DNA of 64,000 bases from Planctomycetota bacterium (GTDB taxonomy: Bacteria; Planctomycetota; Planctomycetia; Pirellulales; Pirellulaceae): NCBI GenBank assembly GCA_963204915.1, contig CAUJHS010000022.1, positions 62,001 through 126,000 on the forward strand, read 5' to 3'. Positions 34,810 through 45,245 of this stretch are shown piece by piece. Each line of letters opens with the position of its first letter. Position 1 is the first letter of the stretch. A model generated the notes under the pieces. It was given only the letters and a program-made list of their open reading frames with translations, did not search any database and had not been told where the DNA came from. The position numbers were made by a program, and so were the translations under genes.

Positions 34810-37800
34810 ATGGAAAAACTGCGTGATTCTGACGATTCGAAGTTAGGGCTAGCGCCGCCGCTTTCGTCCGACACGCCCGCTTACGATGCAGACCCCTACG
34901 ACACGGTTGCGATTGAGTTCTGCGAAGAGCCAACGTCGGCGAATATCCCCGCGCCGCAACCATTTGGCCCCTTTGAATTGTTGGAATTGCTGGGTCGGGG
35001 CGGCATGGGTGTGGTTTACAAAGCTCGGCAGCGATCTCCGCACCGGCTGGTGGCCATCAAGATCACCTCGGCCGGTTCATTAACCCAAAACTCCGATGCA
35101 CAACGGTTTCGCAACGAGACCGAACTCGTCGCCCGACTGGATCACCCGCACATTGTCCCCATCTACGAAGTTGGTAAGTGCGGTGATAGCCTGTACTTCA
35201 GCATGAAGTTGATCGACGGCGGCGATCTTAGCCAACATATCAACCATTTCCGGAATCGCCCGCGAGACGCCGCCGCCGTCATGGCCGTGGTGGCGCGCGC
35301 CATTCATCATGCACACGAACGTGGGATCCTGCACCGCGATCTCAAACCGTCCAACATTTTGCTCGACGCCCAAGGCCAGCCCCATGTGACCGATTTTGGA
35401 CTGGCGCGACCTCTCGACTTGACTCCACAAGAATCCACGGAGTTCGGCTTGACGCAGTCGGGCATGTTGATTGGCACTCCCTCGTATATGGCGCCCGAAC
35501 AAGCGCGTAGCAAAGGCCGAATTCTCACGACGGCGGTCGACGTGTATGGACTGGGCGCCGTGCTTTATACGCTCATGTCGGGTTGGCCGCCGTTTCGTGG
35601 TCCGACGCCCTTGGATACCTTGCTCTTAGTGGGCGACAGCGAGCCAACTCCGCCACGCCAGCTCAACCCTGCGGTCGACCGCGATTTAGAGACAATTTGC
35701 CTAAAATGCATGCACCGTGAGCCCGCGCGACGGTACGCCTCGGCGCAAGAGGTCGCCGAGGACTTAGAGCGCTGGCTGGCGGGAGAACCCATTCTGGCTC
35801 GTTCCAGCGGAGTGCTCGAACGGCTTTGGCGCCGTTGTCGCCGTCAACCTGCGTTGGCGCTTCTGTCGCTGCTCTCCGTCACGTTACTCATCGCCTTGTT
35901 GATTGGCCAGTCGGCGGCCGTGGTCCTGCTGCGCGACGAACAGGCCAGGACTCGGCAGCAACACCTTCACGCGCAGCACCAGGCGAGGCTCGCTATCGAA
36001 CGTGAAGCGACCGCCCGCCGATTGCTTTACGTGGCCGACATCAATCAAGCCTGGCGCGCTTTTGAGTCATCCGATCTGAAACGAATGCAGGAATTGCTGG
36101 ACCGGCAATTGCCTGGGCCTGACCAAGAAGACCTGCGTGGCTTTGAATGGTCCTACCTGCAACAACTGGCGCAAACACGAGCGTTGGTGCAGTCGCGACA
36201 GTTACATGAGAAGCAAATTTTCGGAGTGGCGTCGTCTCCGCACGGAGACGCGTTCGCCACCACCAGCGAGGACCGGCGAGTCGTGATGTGGAGCGCGACG
36301 TCCGACAAACCGGTTTTCGAGCTCACAGGGTTTGCCAATGACGCCAACGCCGTGGTGTTCACTCCCAATGGCGAAACCCTGCTGGCCTGCGGCGAGGACG
36401 GTTCGATCTGGTCATGCGATGCGCGCACGGGCGCTAATGCGAAGAAGCTATATCAGTCGCCCTCTCAAACGCCGATTCCGCAACTAGCGATTTCTCCCGA
36501 TGGCGCTATGCTTGTCGCCGCGTGCTGGGACGGCGTCTTGCGAAGTTTCACGTACCCTTCGATGGAGCCGCTTCCCGACCTGCGCGCGCACTCGCACCAG
36601 GCGGAGTCGGTTCAGTTTACGCCGGACGGCGAGATGCTGATTTCGGCAGGACGTGATGGCACAATTAAACTTTGGAATGCTGCGACGCGCTCCGTTTTCC
36701 AAACGATTTATTGCCACGGCGGCGTCAAGTCCTTGGCGATCGCTCAAACAGCGCCTTTGGGCGCCGCAGGATGCTTTGACCAAAGTGTGATCATTTTCAA
36801 TTATCGCACCGGAGAGGTCGTACGGCGTCTTACGGGGCATACGCTTCGTGTTTTGAGTGTCGCGATTTCCGACGATGACTTGTACGTTGCCGCTTCCGAC
36901 GAATCGGGAAGCATACGAATTTGGGAGTTGACGACTGGACGACTGATTGACCTGATTCCTGGGGAACGTCACGCCATCTGGTCGCTTTGTTTTGCGCGCG
37001 GCGTTTCGACGCAACCCACAATTCTGGCCGGCGATTCGCAAGGCAAACTCCACCGGCTCACCGTCGGCGCTTCGCCGTGGCCAAGACGACTGATCCATTC
37101 CGACTCGATCGTGACGCAGGCGTTATTCCTGCCCGACAAACGCACATTAGCGGGGCTGACGTTTCCCGGTGGCGAAGTATCTTTGGTCGACCTAGAGCGT
37201 GGCTCGATGGGCAAGGTGATCTTGCCGGCCGAGCAAGCAAAGGCGGCGACGTTTGACGTTAACACAGAATATTGGGCGACTGGCGGGTCCGATGGCAAAG
37301 TGCAATGTTGGCGTTTCGGGGAATCAAAACCATTATGGACGGTGGCTGCTCATCCTAGCTGGGTGCATTCTATTGCAATTCTGCCAGACAACCGAACGGT
37401 GATGTCGTTCCACGCCACAGACTCCGTCAAGTTCTGGGACTTAAGAACCGGGAGACTGGTTGGCGAAGTGAGCGAACCGCACACGTCGACCGTCTCCTGT
37501 GCGTTGGCGCCCGATGCGCAATCGGCCGCGATTTCTTTCGCCAATGGCGATGTCGCACTGATCGATTGCCAAACGCGACGAATCAAGCGTTACATGGAGC
37601 CTCGTCGCGCACACGCTGGTGAGCCGATGACGTTCTCGCCCGATGGAGAACAACTGGCGATTGGCCGTGGAAACGCCGTTCATCTTGTGCAGGTTGAAGG
37701 CGAACCTCGACTTCGCGTACTCTTATCCCACGCACAAAAAGTGCGAGCGATGGCGTTCTCGCCGGATGGGAAAACACTTGCGAGCGCCGCAGGAGACTCC

Positions 37801-37983
37801 GCCATTCATCTCTGGAGCGTCGCGCTTGGCCAGGAGCTTTTCACACTCCAAGGGACGGATCACAACGTTTTCGTCACATTCGCGCCCGATGGCCGCGCAC
37901 TATTTGCATGCGGTCACAATCGCCTGAATCAAGGCGAAGTGTTCGCCTGGGATGCGGTCGCGCCGCTCGCCTCATTGCAATAA
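34810..37983 (+). CDS. WD40-repeat Ser/Thr protein kinase
   Basis: 1057 residues. Kinase domain at about 54-325: LGRGGMGVVYKARQ loop, VAIK Lys84, HRDLKPSN Asp177, DFGLA Asp195. One membrane span at about 347-374 is followed by a charged coiled segment. WD40-type repeats then run from about 460 to the end, recognisable as H-x-n-V..V.FTPDG..L.S.GRDGTIKLW units (for example QFTPDGEMLISAGRDGTIKLW and AFSPDGKTLASAAGDSAIHLW). Kinases with extracytoplasmic WD40 propellers are typical of planctomycetes. Ligand and substrates are unknown. It stands alone between divergent and convergent neighbours. Confidence 0.94.
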   Translation: MEKLRDSDDSKLGLAPPLSSDTPAYDADPYDTVAIEFCEEPTSANIPAPQPFGPFELLELLGRGGMGVVYKARQRSPHRLVAIKITSAGSLTQNSDAQRFRNETELVARLDHPHIVPIYEVGKCGDSLYFSMKLIDGGDLSQHINHFRNRPRDAAAVMAVVARAIHHAHERGILHRDLKPSNILLDAQGQPHVTDFGLARPLDLTPQESTEFGLTQSGMLIGTPSYMAPEQARSKGRILTTAVDVYGLGAVLYTLMSGWPPFRGPTPLDTLLLVGDSEPTPPRQLNPAVDRDLETICLKCMHREPARRYASAQEVAEDLERWLAGEPILARSSGVLERLWRRCRRQPALALLSLLSVTLLIALLIGQSAAVVLLRDEQARTRQQHLHAQHQARLAIEREATARRLLYVADINQAWRAFESSDLKRMQELLDRQLPGPDQEDLRGFEWSYLQQLAQTRALVQSRQLHEKQIFGVASSPHGDAFATTSEDRRVVMWSATSDKPVFELTGFANDANAVVFTPNGETLLACGEDGSIWSCDARTGANAKKLYQSPSQTPIPQLAISPDGAMLVAACWDGVLRSFTYPSMEPLPDLRAHSHQAESVQFTPDGEMLISAGRDGTIKLWNAATRSVFQTIYCHGGVKSLAIAQTAPLGAAGCFDQSVIIFNYRTGEVVRRLTGHTLRVLSVAISDDDLYVAASDESGSIRIWELTTGRLIDLIPGERHAIWSLCFARGVSTQPTILAGDSQGKLHRLTVGASPWPRRLIHSDSIVTQALFLPDKRTLAGLTFPGGEVSLVDLERGSMGKVILPAEQAKAATFDVNTEYWATGGSDGKVQCWRFGESKPLWTVAAHPSWVHSIAILPDNRTVMSFHATDSVKFWDLRTGRLVGEVSEPHTSTVSCALAPDAQSAAISFANGDVALIDCQTRRIKRYMEPRRAHAGEPMTFSPDGEQLAIGRGNAVHLVQVEGEPRLRVLLSHAQKVRAMAFSPDGKTLASAAGDSAIHLWSVALGQELFTLQGTDHNVFVTFAPDGRALFACGHNRLNQGEVFAWDAVAPLASLQ

Positions 37984-38055
37984 GCGAAGGCACGTCGCGA
38001 CGCGAACACGCTCAACCGGTGCGACTCCTGACGCAGCTTTTTGGAAAGCGTTGGT

Positions 38056-39468
38056 TCATGCAATCAGGTCGTGAACGACCGACCCATGTACGTCTGTGAG
38101 GCGAAAGTCGCGTCCGGCATAACGATAGGTAAGCCGCGTGTGATCCAAACCAAGCAAGTGAAGCATCGTTGCGTGAAGGTCGTGCACGTGTACTTTGTTC
38201 TCAATGGCGTAGTAGCCGTACTCGTCGGTAGCGCCGTACACGAACCCGGGCTTCACGCCGCCGCCGGCTAACCACATGGTATATCCGTGCGGATTGTGGT
38301 CACGTCCATTGTCGCCTTGCGCTACGGGAGTCCGTCCGAACTCGCCGCCCCACACCACCAGCGTTTCGTCCAATAACCCGCGCTGTTTGAGATCGCGCAG
38401 CAAGCCTGCAATCGGCTGGTCGACTTCGCGCGCGTTTTGGGCGTGGCCGGCTCGGAGATTGTCGTGCTGATCCCATTTATAGCTGTGCGTGCATTGCACA
38501 AAGCGCACTCCCTGCTCGATAAACCGTCGCGCCATGAGACACTGCCGGCCAAAGTTTTTCGTTGAGGCCTCATGCAACCCGTACATGCGGCGTGTGGCTT
38601 CGGTCTCGTTGCTAATGTCCTGCAACTGGGGCGCTTCGGCCTGCATGCGAAACGCCAACTCAAACGAACTGATCCGCGCCTCCAGGGCGTCGTCCGGCCC
38701 TGTCGTCTGTTGATGGCTGCGATTCAAACCTTGCAGCAAGTCGAGTTCTTTCCGTTGAAGACGGAGCGGCGTTTGTTCGGAGTTCTCGACAAAGGGAATT
38801 TTCGCGTTTTCCGCCGGAATGCTGGCATTGCCAACGGGCGTCCCCTGATAATCGGCTGGCAAAAACGCGGAACCATACGCGTTCGCTCCGCCATGGGTTA
38901 ACGTGGGACAAAGCGTAATGTAACCGGGAAGATTCTGGTTCGCGCTGCCCAGTCCATACGTAATCCAAGATCCCATGCTCGGGCGCACGAAAGTATCGCT
39001 TCCGGTATGCAACTCCAATAGCGCCGCGCCGTGGCGTGAGTTGGAGCAGTGCATCGACTTCACAATGCATAGATCATCGACACAACCAGCCACGGCGGGG
39101 AAAAGTTCGCTAACCCAGGCGCCCGATTGTCCATATTGTCGGAACTTCCACGGCGATGGCAGTAAGTTCCCCGTCGCGCCCGAAACGACGCGCGGCTTGG
39201 GAAACGGCAACGGTTTGCCTTGGTCTCGCTCAAGAAGCGGCTTGTAGTCGAACGTGTCGACTTGCGACGGCCCACCGTGCATGAACAGGAAGATTACCTG
39301 CTTTGCACGCGGCGCAAAGTGCGGGATATGTCCCTGCGACGATTCAGCGGAGCCGCCTTCTCGGGACAATAAATCGGCGAGCGCCAGCGCTCCAAAACCC
39401 GCACCACACCTGGAAAGCATGGTGCGCCGCGTGAAGCGCCGCGGTCGTTCGAAGTGAGAACCTCGCAT
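38056..39468 (-). CDS. DUF1501 protein with Tat leader
   Basis: 470 residues from ATG 39466-39468 with GGAG five bases upstream; a start at 39504 would overlap the gene before it. A twin-arginine leader, FTRRTMLSRCGAGFGALALADLL, is followed by the sulfatase-like DUF1501 core: IFLFMHGGPSQVDTFDYKP, CSNSRHGAALLELHTG, WDQHDNLRAGH and VVWGGEFGRTPVAQGDNGRDHNPHGYTMWLAGGG. The family is abundant in planctomycetes, always paired with DUF1549/DUF1553 proteins as here, and likely acts in the periplasm. The reaction is not known. Confidence 0.94.
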   Translation of the reverse strand: MRGSHFERPRRFTRRTMLSRCGAGFGALALADLLSREGGSAESSQGHIPHFAPRAKQVIFLFMHGGPSQVDTFDYKPLLERDQGKPLPFPKPRVVSGATGNLLPSPWKFRQYGQSGAWVSELFPAVAGCVDDLCIVKSMHCSNSRHGAALLELHTGSDTFVRPSMGSWITYGLGSANQNLPGYITLCPTLTHGGANAYGSAFLPADYQGTPVGNASIPAENAKIPFVENSEQTPLRLQRKELDLLQGLNRSHQQTTGPDDALEARISSFELAFRMQAEAPQLQDISNETEATRRMYGLHEASTKNFGRQCLMARRFIEQGVRFVQCTHSYKWDQHDNLRAGHAQNAREVDQPIAGLLRDLKQRGLLDETLVVWGGEFGRTPVAQGDNGRDHNPHGYTMWLAGGGVKPGFVYGATDEYGYYAIENKVHVHDLHATMLHLLGLDHTRLTYRYAGRDFRLTDVHGSVVHDLIA

Positions 39469-39481
39469 CGCATCTCCAACG

Positions 39482-42400
39482 TTATTCGACGTAGACAAAT
39501 TCATTGGCCGCGATCACAGCTCGACACAGGCTTTGCCAGGCTCGCTCCGTCGCTTGCGCCGCATCATCCGGACGAGCGATCGTCCACTCCGCCGCATAAC
39601 TTTGAAGAAAACCGAGCGACGTTTGCAACTCATCGTTTCGTGGTTCGCGAGCATACGCACACAACCAAAGTTGGCGCAAGCGTCCAGCATCGTCCAAAGC
39701 GTTGTCGGCAATCAACCGCCGCGCAAATGACAAGGTTTGCTCCGCCACGAACGAACTGTTCATCATGAACAAGGCTTGCGGCGCCACGGTGGTGGTTTGT
39801 CGCTGGCCGCTTAAAACGCTGGGTTCGGCAAAATCGAACACTTGAAACACATCATACAGCGCGCTGCGCACGACCGGCAGGTAAATCGAGCGGCGCTGCG
39901 TCGCGTACACCACAGGATCGACGTTTGCCGTACTGGTGACATACTGCCGATTCGGTGTTGGTAATAACGAGCCGCGCATGGTGCGGTCCAGATTTCCAGA
40001 GACGGTCAAAATCGAATCGCGAATCGCCTCAACTTCGAGTCGACGCCGATTCATGCGCCGCCACAAACGGTTTTCCGGATCGAGCGCCGCGGCTTGGGAA
40101 TTCTCCTCCGTGCTCTGTTGCCACGTGGATGAAAGCAACATCATGCGATGCAGGTCTTTGACATTCCAACCCGATTCGACGAACCACACTGCCAACCAGT
40201 CGAGCAACTCGGGATGCGTGGGCGATTCGCCCAAATGACCGAAATTGTCCGGCGAACGCACCAGCCCCTCGCCAAAGCGCCATAGCCACACGCGGTTAAC
40301 AAACACTCGCGCCGTCAGCGGATGATGAGGGTGTGTCAGCCAATCGGCCAGCGACAACCGACCGCTGCCGCTCTCGGCGGCGACGGCAGGTAACTGATCA
40401 CCAAAAACGCGGGGAAATCGGCGGGGAACCACGGGCCCCAACGTGAGGTGACTTCCGCGATAATGAATCGCAAGATCCTCAGCATCGCCGTCAGACACGG
40501 CCATCGCTTCAGGAAAGTTGGGCAAAGTTGCAACCAGTTGCTGTTCGCGACGTCGAATCTCCGCCAACGAATCCACAACATCCTTGGGAAAGTAACGTTC
40601 GAGAGTCTTGGGAGCTGCGAACGGCCCTTCGGTCGCATAGATCACGTCTCGCCAGGAAACGCCTGCGGTCGCGGGACTTTCCTGGTTCGCCGACTTCTGA
40701 AGTTCGTCCGCTAGTTGACGAAGCGCCGCAGCATCATCGGCCGCAACCGCCTGACGCCACCGGCTCACCAACGAATTGCCTTCGGACGGCGTCTTTTCGA
40801 GATAAGCGGCCCATTGATCGACGAACTCGACGATTAAGGGCGCCCGCGCCGTAAATTGCCCTTTCCGAGATTGCCATGGCTCTGGCGCCAGAGTCATGAG
40901 CAATTTGTCGATGTGAGGAAAAAACTGCGGTTGTTCCAGGCGCAACACGTGGTCACCTTGGGGAAAGTACGCCAAGGTTTCGACCTCCCAGCGCTGCGAG
41001 TCAGGATACCAAGTGCCTGTCACGCCATCGGCAATATTCGCGCTAAGAAGTTCGCTATTCACATAAAGGCGGCATGGTCGGGCCGCTTCCGCGGCGTAAC
41101 GCACCTCGATTTGATACACGCCATCTTGCGGAACGGAAATGTCATACTCAGTAAAGTTCGGCGTTTCGCCTCGATTCACCAATACTCCAATGCCGGCGCC
41201 GTAGTTCGCCACGTCTTTCAACACGTTTCCGCGGACGTAGTTTTCGGCTTCGATAAGAATCATCGGAAAAGCGTCGCTTGGCGGTTGGTCTCCTCTTGGT
41301 TTGATGCTTTGTAATGCGTCACGCTCCTGAATCTTCCCCGTCGCAGCGAGAAGATAATCTCCCGCGCGGCGTTGGGCGGCGGCCACAAGTTCGTTCGTAT
41401 TCGCTTGGCTCAACTGCTCAGCTTCAGCCCGCAATTGGTCGATCTGAGTTTGCAGTTCCGCACGCTTTGCTAATGCCTGGGCCGACGCCAACGGACGCTC
41501 CTGCCAACGAGCGACCACCGTGAGCGTATCCATCGTCTTGGTGCTTTTGAAAATACCCGCGAGCGCATAATAGTCGGCCGTGGAAATGGGATCGAACTTA
41601 TGGTCGTGACATCGGGCGCAACCCAACGTCATTCCCATGAATGTGCGGCCCAGCGTATCAACTTGTTCGTCGATGATATCCATATGCAGCTTGACCGGGT
41701 CATCCTCGGCGAGCATTTTTGCTCCCATGCACAAGAAACCCGTAGCGACGAGTTGGTCGTTGCGAAGCGGATCGTTCCCCGGATCGGGCAATAAGTCGCC
41801 GGCGATTTGTTGCCGAACAAATTGATCGAACGGTAAGTTTCGGTTGAACGCATCGACCACGTAATCGCGATATCTAAAGGCGTTCGCAAACGCCAGATTC
41901 TCATCCAAACCGTTGGAGTCGCTATATCGGGCTACGTCCAGCCAGTGTCTGCCCCATCGCTCTCCATACTGGGGTGAAGCAAGCAAGCGATCAACGACTT
42001 TCGCAAACGCATCGGGCGACTCGTCGGCCAGAAACGCTTCTAACTCTTCGGGAGTAGGCGGCAAGCCGGTCAGGTCAAACGTCGCCCGACGCAATAAGGT
42101 GCGTCGGTCGGCGCGCGGCGCTGGCGAAAGCCCCGCCCCTTCGAGACGAGCAAGAACAAAGAAATCGATCGGCGTTTGCACCCATTCCGACGCAGCTACC
42201 GCCGGCAACGACGGTTTTTGTGGAGGCTGAAACGCCCAGAACGCGCGGTCTTCGGTGGTGAGTTCTGGCTCATCGACCATCGCGAGCCTGTCCGCACTTT
42301 TCACCGGTGGCGCGTTCGGCCAAGGTGCGCCCATGGCAATCCACTGGGCTAGGTCGGCAATGACGGCCGTCGGCAACTTTGTTTTCGGCGGCATTTGAAT

Positions 42401-42694
42401 CGATGCGTCATGCCGTAACGCACGCACGAGCAGACTTTCTTCCGGCTTGCCTGGCGCTACGGCCGGACCGCGCAATCCTCCGGTTAGCAGCCCTGCCAGG
42501 GAATCGACTTGCAGACCGCTCTCCGGCGAGTCGCCGCTATGGCAATCTTGGCAATGTTCCACGAGAACCGGCCGAACCTTCTTCTCGAAAAACGCGATCG
42601 CTTCGGCCGAGGGCTCGCCCGTAGAACCCTGGCGCGTGAACAACCCGCCCATCACAAAGACTAGAACGGCAATGTAGAGCCGAACGGCGGGCAT
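39482..42694 (-). CDS. PSCyt1-DUF1549-DUF1553 protein with carbohydrate-binding-like insert
   Basis: 1070 residues from ATG 42692-42694, which follows GAGAGGAAG. Signal peptide 1-26; a cytochrome c domain with CQDCH (Cys48, Cys51, His52); DUF1549 (WVQTPIDFFVLARLEGAGLSPAP...RRATFDLTGLPPTPEELEAFLAD, LDVARYSDSNGLDEN); a central block (about 505-640) beginning ILIEAENYV and resembling a CBM6 beta-sandwich; then DUF1553 (LADWLTHPHHPLTARVFVNRVW, NRRRLEVEAIRDSILTVSG, QALFMMNSSFV). The DUF1501 gene follows 13 bases later. Such pairs are numerous in planctomycetes and are linked by genome context to polysaccharide use; the reaction is unproven. The insert may bind glycan. Confidence 0.94.
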   Translation of the reverse strand: MPAVRLYIAVLVFVMGGLFTRQGSTGEPSAEAIAFFEKKVRPVLVEHCQDCHSGDSPESGLQVDSLAGLLTGGLRGPAVAPGKPEESLLVRALRHDASIQMPPKTKLPTAVIADLAQWIAMGAPWPNAPPVKSADRLAMVDEPELTTEDRAFWAFQPPQKPSLPAVAASEWVQTPIDFFVLARLEGAGLSPAPRADRRTLLRRATFDLTGLPPTPEELEAFLADESPDAFAKVVDRLLASPQYGERWGRHWLDVARYSDSNGLDENLAFANAFRYRDYVVDAFNRNLPFDQFVRQQIAGDLLPDPGNDPLRNDQLVATGFLCMGAKMLAEDDPVKLHMDIIDEQVDTLGRTFMGMTLGCARCHDHKFDPISTADYYALAGIFKSTKTMDTLTVVARWQERPLASAQALAKRAELQTQIDQLRAEAEQLSQANTNELVAAAQRRAGDYLLAATGKIQERDALQSIKPRGDQPPSDAFPMILIEAENYVRGNVLKDVANYGAGIGVLVNRGETPNFTEYDISVPQDGVYQIEVRYAAEAARPCRLYVNSELLSANIADGVTGTWYPDSQRWEVETLAYFPQGDHVLRLEQPQFFPHIDKLLMTLAPEPWQSRKGQFTARAPLIVEFVDQWAAYLEKTPSEGNSLVSRWRQAVAADDAAALRQLADELQKSANQESPATAGVSWRDVIYATEGPFAAPKTLERYFPKDVVDSLAEIRRREQQLVATLPNFPEAMAVSDGDAEDLAIHYRGSHLTLGPVVPRRFPRVFGDQLPAVAAESGSGRLSLADWLTHPHHPLTARVFVNRVWLWRFGEGLVRSPDNFGHLGESPTHPELLDWLAVWFVESGWNVKDLHRMMLLSSTWQQSTEENSQAAALDPENRLWRRMNRRRLEVEAIRDSILTVSGNLDRTMRGSLLPTPNRQYVTSTANVDPVVYATQRRSIYLPVVRSALYDVFQVFDFAEPSVLSGQRQTTTVAPQALFMMNSSFVAEQTLSFARRLIADNALDDAGRLRQLWLCAYAREPRNDELQTSLGFLQSYAAEWTIARPDDAAQATERAWQSLCRAVIAANEFVYVE

Positions 42695-42995
42695 TAGGAC
42701 TTCCTCTCTTCGGCAGGAGCTTGGGCGGGAATGGGGAGGTGCAATTCGTCGGGCCGAACGCATCAACCAAGTTCAATCTGTGGGCCATTGTAGCGCCACT
42801 GCCGGACCGACGTCAACGCAAATCGCGCATGGACATAGCATCGAGTGATCAAACCAGGTCCAAATGGTTGTTTCCTTTCGCACCGGATGATACGGTAGCA
42901 AGGCGAGTCATCACGAAACGCAAGTTCAAACGGAAAGCGCCCGCCGCAGTTCGCACGCCTACCTGCCAACACGTCCTGATTCTCGGGAGAAGTTC
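42695..42995. other. Divergent intergenic region
   Basis: 301 bases between the PSCyt1 gene and the ceramidase-like gene. No supported small gene or clear promoter element; a DUF1501-unit promoter is expected near 42720-42760. Confidence 0.4.
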
Positions 42996-45134
42996 ATGCG
43001 ATTCCACCTTTGGATCATTTTTGCGCTGTTATCAATGCTTGCGACCGCTCCTGCCCACGCCGAATTACGAGCCGGGGCCGCAGTGGTCGACGCGACTCCG
43101 CTGCAATTCCCCGTCTTAGTAAACGGCGGCATGCTGAGCCGTACGGCAAGCAAAGTTAAAACGCCCATCAACCTCCGAGCGATTGTGTTGGATGATGGCG
43201 AAGAACGCTTGGCCATCGTGGTGGCCGATAGTTGCATGATGTCGCGCGAGTTGTTGGATGAGGCCAAAGCGGCGGCGGCCGCCCGGACCAAGATTCGCCC
43301 CGATCACATGTTGATTTCGGCCACACATACGCACTCGGCTCCAGCGAGCATGGGGTGCTTGGGAACGGATGCGGATCCTGCCTACGTTCCTTACTTGCGT
43401 GAAAAACTTGCGGAAGCCATCGCCGCGGCGGAAGCCAACCTCGAACCAGCGCGTGTCGGTTGGGCCGTGGCCGACGCCGGCGCCTATACGGCGCTGCGGC
43501 GCTGGGTGCGCCGCCCCGACCGCATCGCCGAGGATCCCTTTGGCAATTTGACGGTGCGGGCCAACATGCATGCGGCACGAAACTGGGACGACGTGACGGG
43601 CGAGTCCGGCCCCGAAGATCCTGATCTGTCGCTCATGGCAATTCAGTCGCGCGAGGGACGGCCCTTAGCCGTGTTAGCGAACTTCTCAATGCACTATTTT
43701 GGCGATGAAGCACTCTCGGCCGATTACTTTGGCCTGTTCGCCCAAGGGCTCAAAGATCGTTTGTCGCCCCAGGATGCGGCTGGAAAGGCGCCGTTTGTTG
43801 GCGCGATGTCGCATGGATGCAGCGGCGATATTTGGCGGCGCGACTACTCGCAGCCAGAAGGGTCGCAAGGCGAGGATCAAACGCTCGAACGATACACGGC
43901 CGAGTTGGTTAAAATCGCAGGCGACGCGTACGAGCGAATTACCTGGCAAGAGGACGCCGATCTGGCCATGGCCGAAACTCGGCTTAACCTTCGTTATCGC
44001 ACGCCCGATAAACAGCGGCTTGAATGGGCCCAACGCATCGTTCAGGCCATGGGCGATCGACTTCCGAAGGACACAACCGAAGTCTACGCGCGCGAACAAA
44101 TTCTCTTGCATGAAAAGCAGTCAACCGAAGTCGTCGTGCAGGCCCTGCGGATCGGCGATATCGCCATCGCCACGACGCCCACAGAGACCTACGCGTTGAC
44201 CGGCTTGAAGATCAAAGCCCAAAGTCCATTGCGTCAAACGATGGTGTTTGATCTGGCCAACGGCGGCGACGGCTATATACCGCCACCAGAGCAACATTTG
44301 CTAGGGGGCTACAACACGTGGGCCGCGCGCTCGGCAGGTCTTGAGGTCCAGGCGGAACCCAAAATTGCAGAAGCCGCGATTCAACTTCTCGAACAAGTCT
44401 CGGCGCAATCGCGACGCCCACCGGGGCAGTCCCGCGGTCCCGGGCTTGAGACGGTATTGGCGGCGCGTCCCGCGGCGCACTGGCGTCTGGATGAGTTTGC
44501 AGGGCCGCGAGCAATCGACGCGAGCGGAAAACATCGTGATGCGATTTACGAGCCCGGAGTGCTGTTTTACTTAGAAGGTCCGCATTCCAATCGCTACTGC
44601 GCCAACGGCGAGAAGAATCGCGCCGCGCATTTTGCTGGCGGCCGCCTTCAATCGCGCGTGGCCGAGTTGGGCGACCAATACTCGATCACCGCGTGGGCCT
44701 GGAACGGCATGCCAGCCAATGGACGCGACGTAACCGGCTGGATCTTCTCGCGCGGCCGCGATCATGGCTTGGGAACGCAGGGCGATCACCTTGGATTAGG
44801 CGGCGTTGCTGGCGGTCAAGGAAAACTAATCTTCTTTCATGGGGATGATGAATCCGCCAATCAACCTGCGATCGGACGAACCGAAGTTCCTCGTTGGAAG
44901 TGGAGCCATATCGCGTTTGTTCGCGATGGCGACTCCGTGCGCGTTTACTTGAACGGAGCGAAAGAGCCAGAGATTCAAGTCGACTCAATTGCCGACTTTC
45001 CCAAGGCGTTCGATCAATTTTTCTTTGGCGGGCGTTGTGATAACCAATCCAACTGGGAAGGCCGTCTCGATGAAATCAGCGTTTTTGATCGCGCGCTAAC
45101 TGCGGACGAAATCGCCAAATTGGCCGCCCCCTAA
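42996..45134 (+). CDS. Neutral ceramidase-like hydrolase fused to a LamG domain
   Basis: 712 residues. Signal peptide 1-22 (ending APAHA). Residues about 25-450 match the N-terminal domain of neutral/alkaline ceramidases: RAGAAVVDATP, LRAIVLDDGEERLAIVVADSCMM, ISATHTHSAPASMG with the zinc-type HTH motif, VLANFSMHYFGD and GAMSHGCSGDIWRRDY. Residues about 490-710 form a concanavalin/LamG-type domain starting AHWRLDEFAGPRAIDASGKHRDA and ending GRLDEISVFDRALTADEIAKL. True ceramidase activity is doubtful in planctomycetes; another amide substrate is possible. The LamG part suggests glycan binding, fitting the neighbouring DUF1501 unit. Confidence 0.9.
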   Translation: MRFHLWIIFALLSMLATAPAHAELRAGAAVVDATPLQFPVLVNGGMLSRTASKVKTPINLRAIVLDDGEERLAIVVADSCMMSRELLDEAKAAAAARTKIRPDHMLISATHTHSAPASMGCLGTDADPAYVPYLREKLAEAIAAAEANLEPARVGWAVADAGAYTALRRWVRRPDRIAEDPFGNLTVRANMHAARNWDDVTGESGPEDPDLSLMAIQSREGRPLAVLANFSMHYFGDEALSADYFGLFAQGLKDRLSPQDAAGKAPFVGAMSHGCSGDIWRRDYSQPEGSQGEDQTLERYTAELVKIAGDAYERITWQEDADLAMAETRLNLRYRTPDKQRLEWAQRIVQAMGDRLPKDTTEVYAREQILLHEKQSTEVVVQALRIGDIAIATTPTETYALTGLKIKAQSPLRQTMVFDLANGGDGYIPPPEQHLLGGYNTWAARSAGLEVQAEPKIAEAAIQLLEQVSAQSRRPPGQSRGPGLETVLAARPAAHWRLDEFAGPRAIDASGKHRDAIYEPGVLFYLEGPHSNRYCANGEKNRAAHFAGGRLQSRVAELGDQYSITAWAWNGMPANGRDVTGWIFSRGRDHGLGTQGDHLGLGGVAGGQGKLIFFHGDDESANQPAIGRTEVPRWKWSHIAFVRDGDSVRVYLNGAKEPEIQVDSIADFPKAFDQFFFGGRCDNQSNWEGRLDEISVFDRALTADEIAKLAAP

Positions 45135-45245
45135 AAGCCGCACTCTCCCAACGTTTCTAACGGGGTCGTTCATGGTTAGAACGGCCCTTGATTTCGTGGC
45201 GCACCGCCAAGCAGGGTCGTTGGTGAGAGCGTGCACGGTGCGTCG

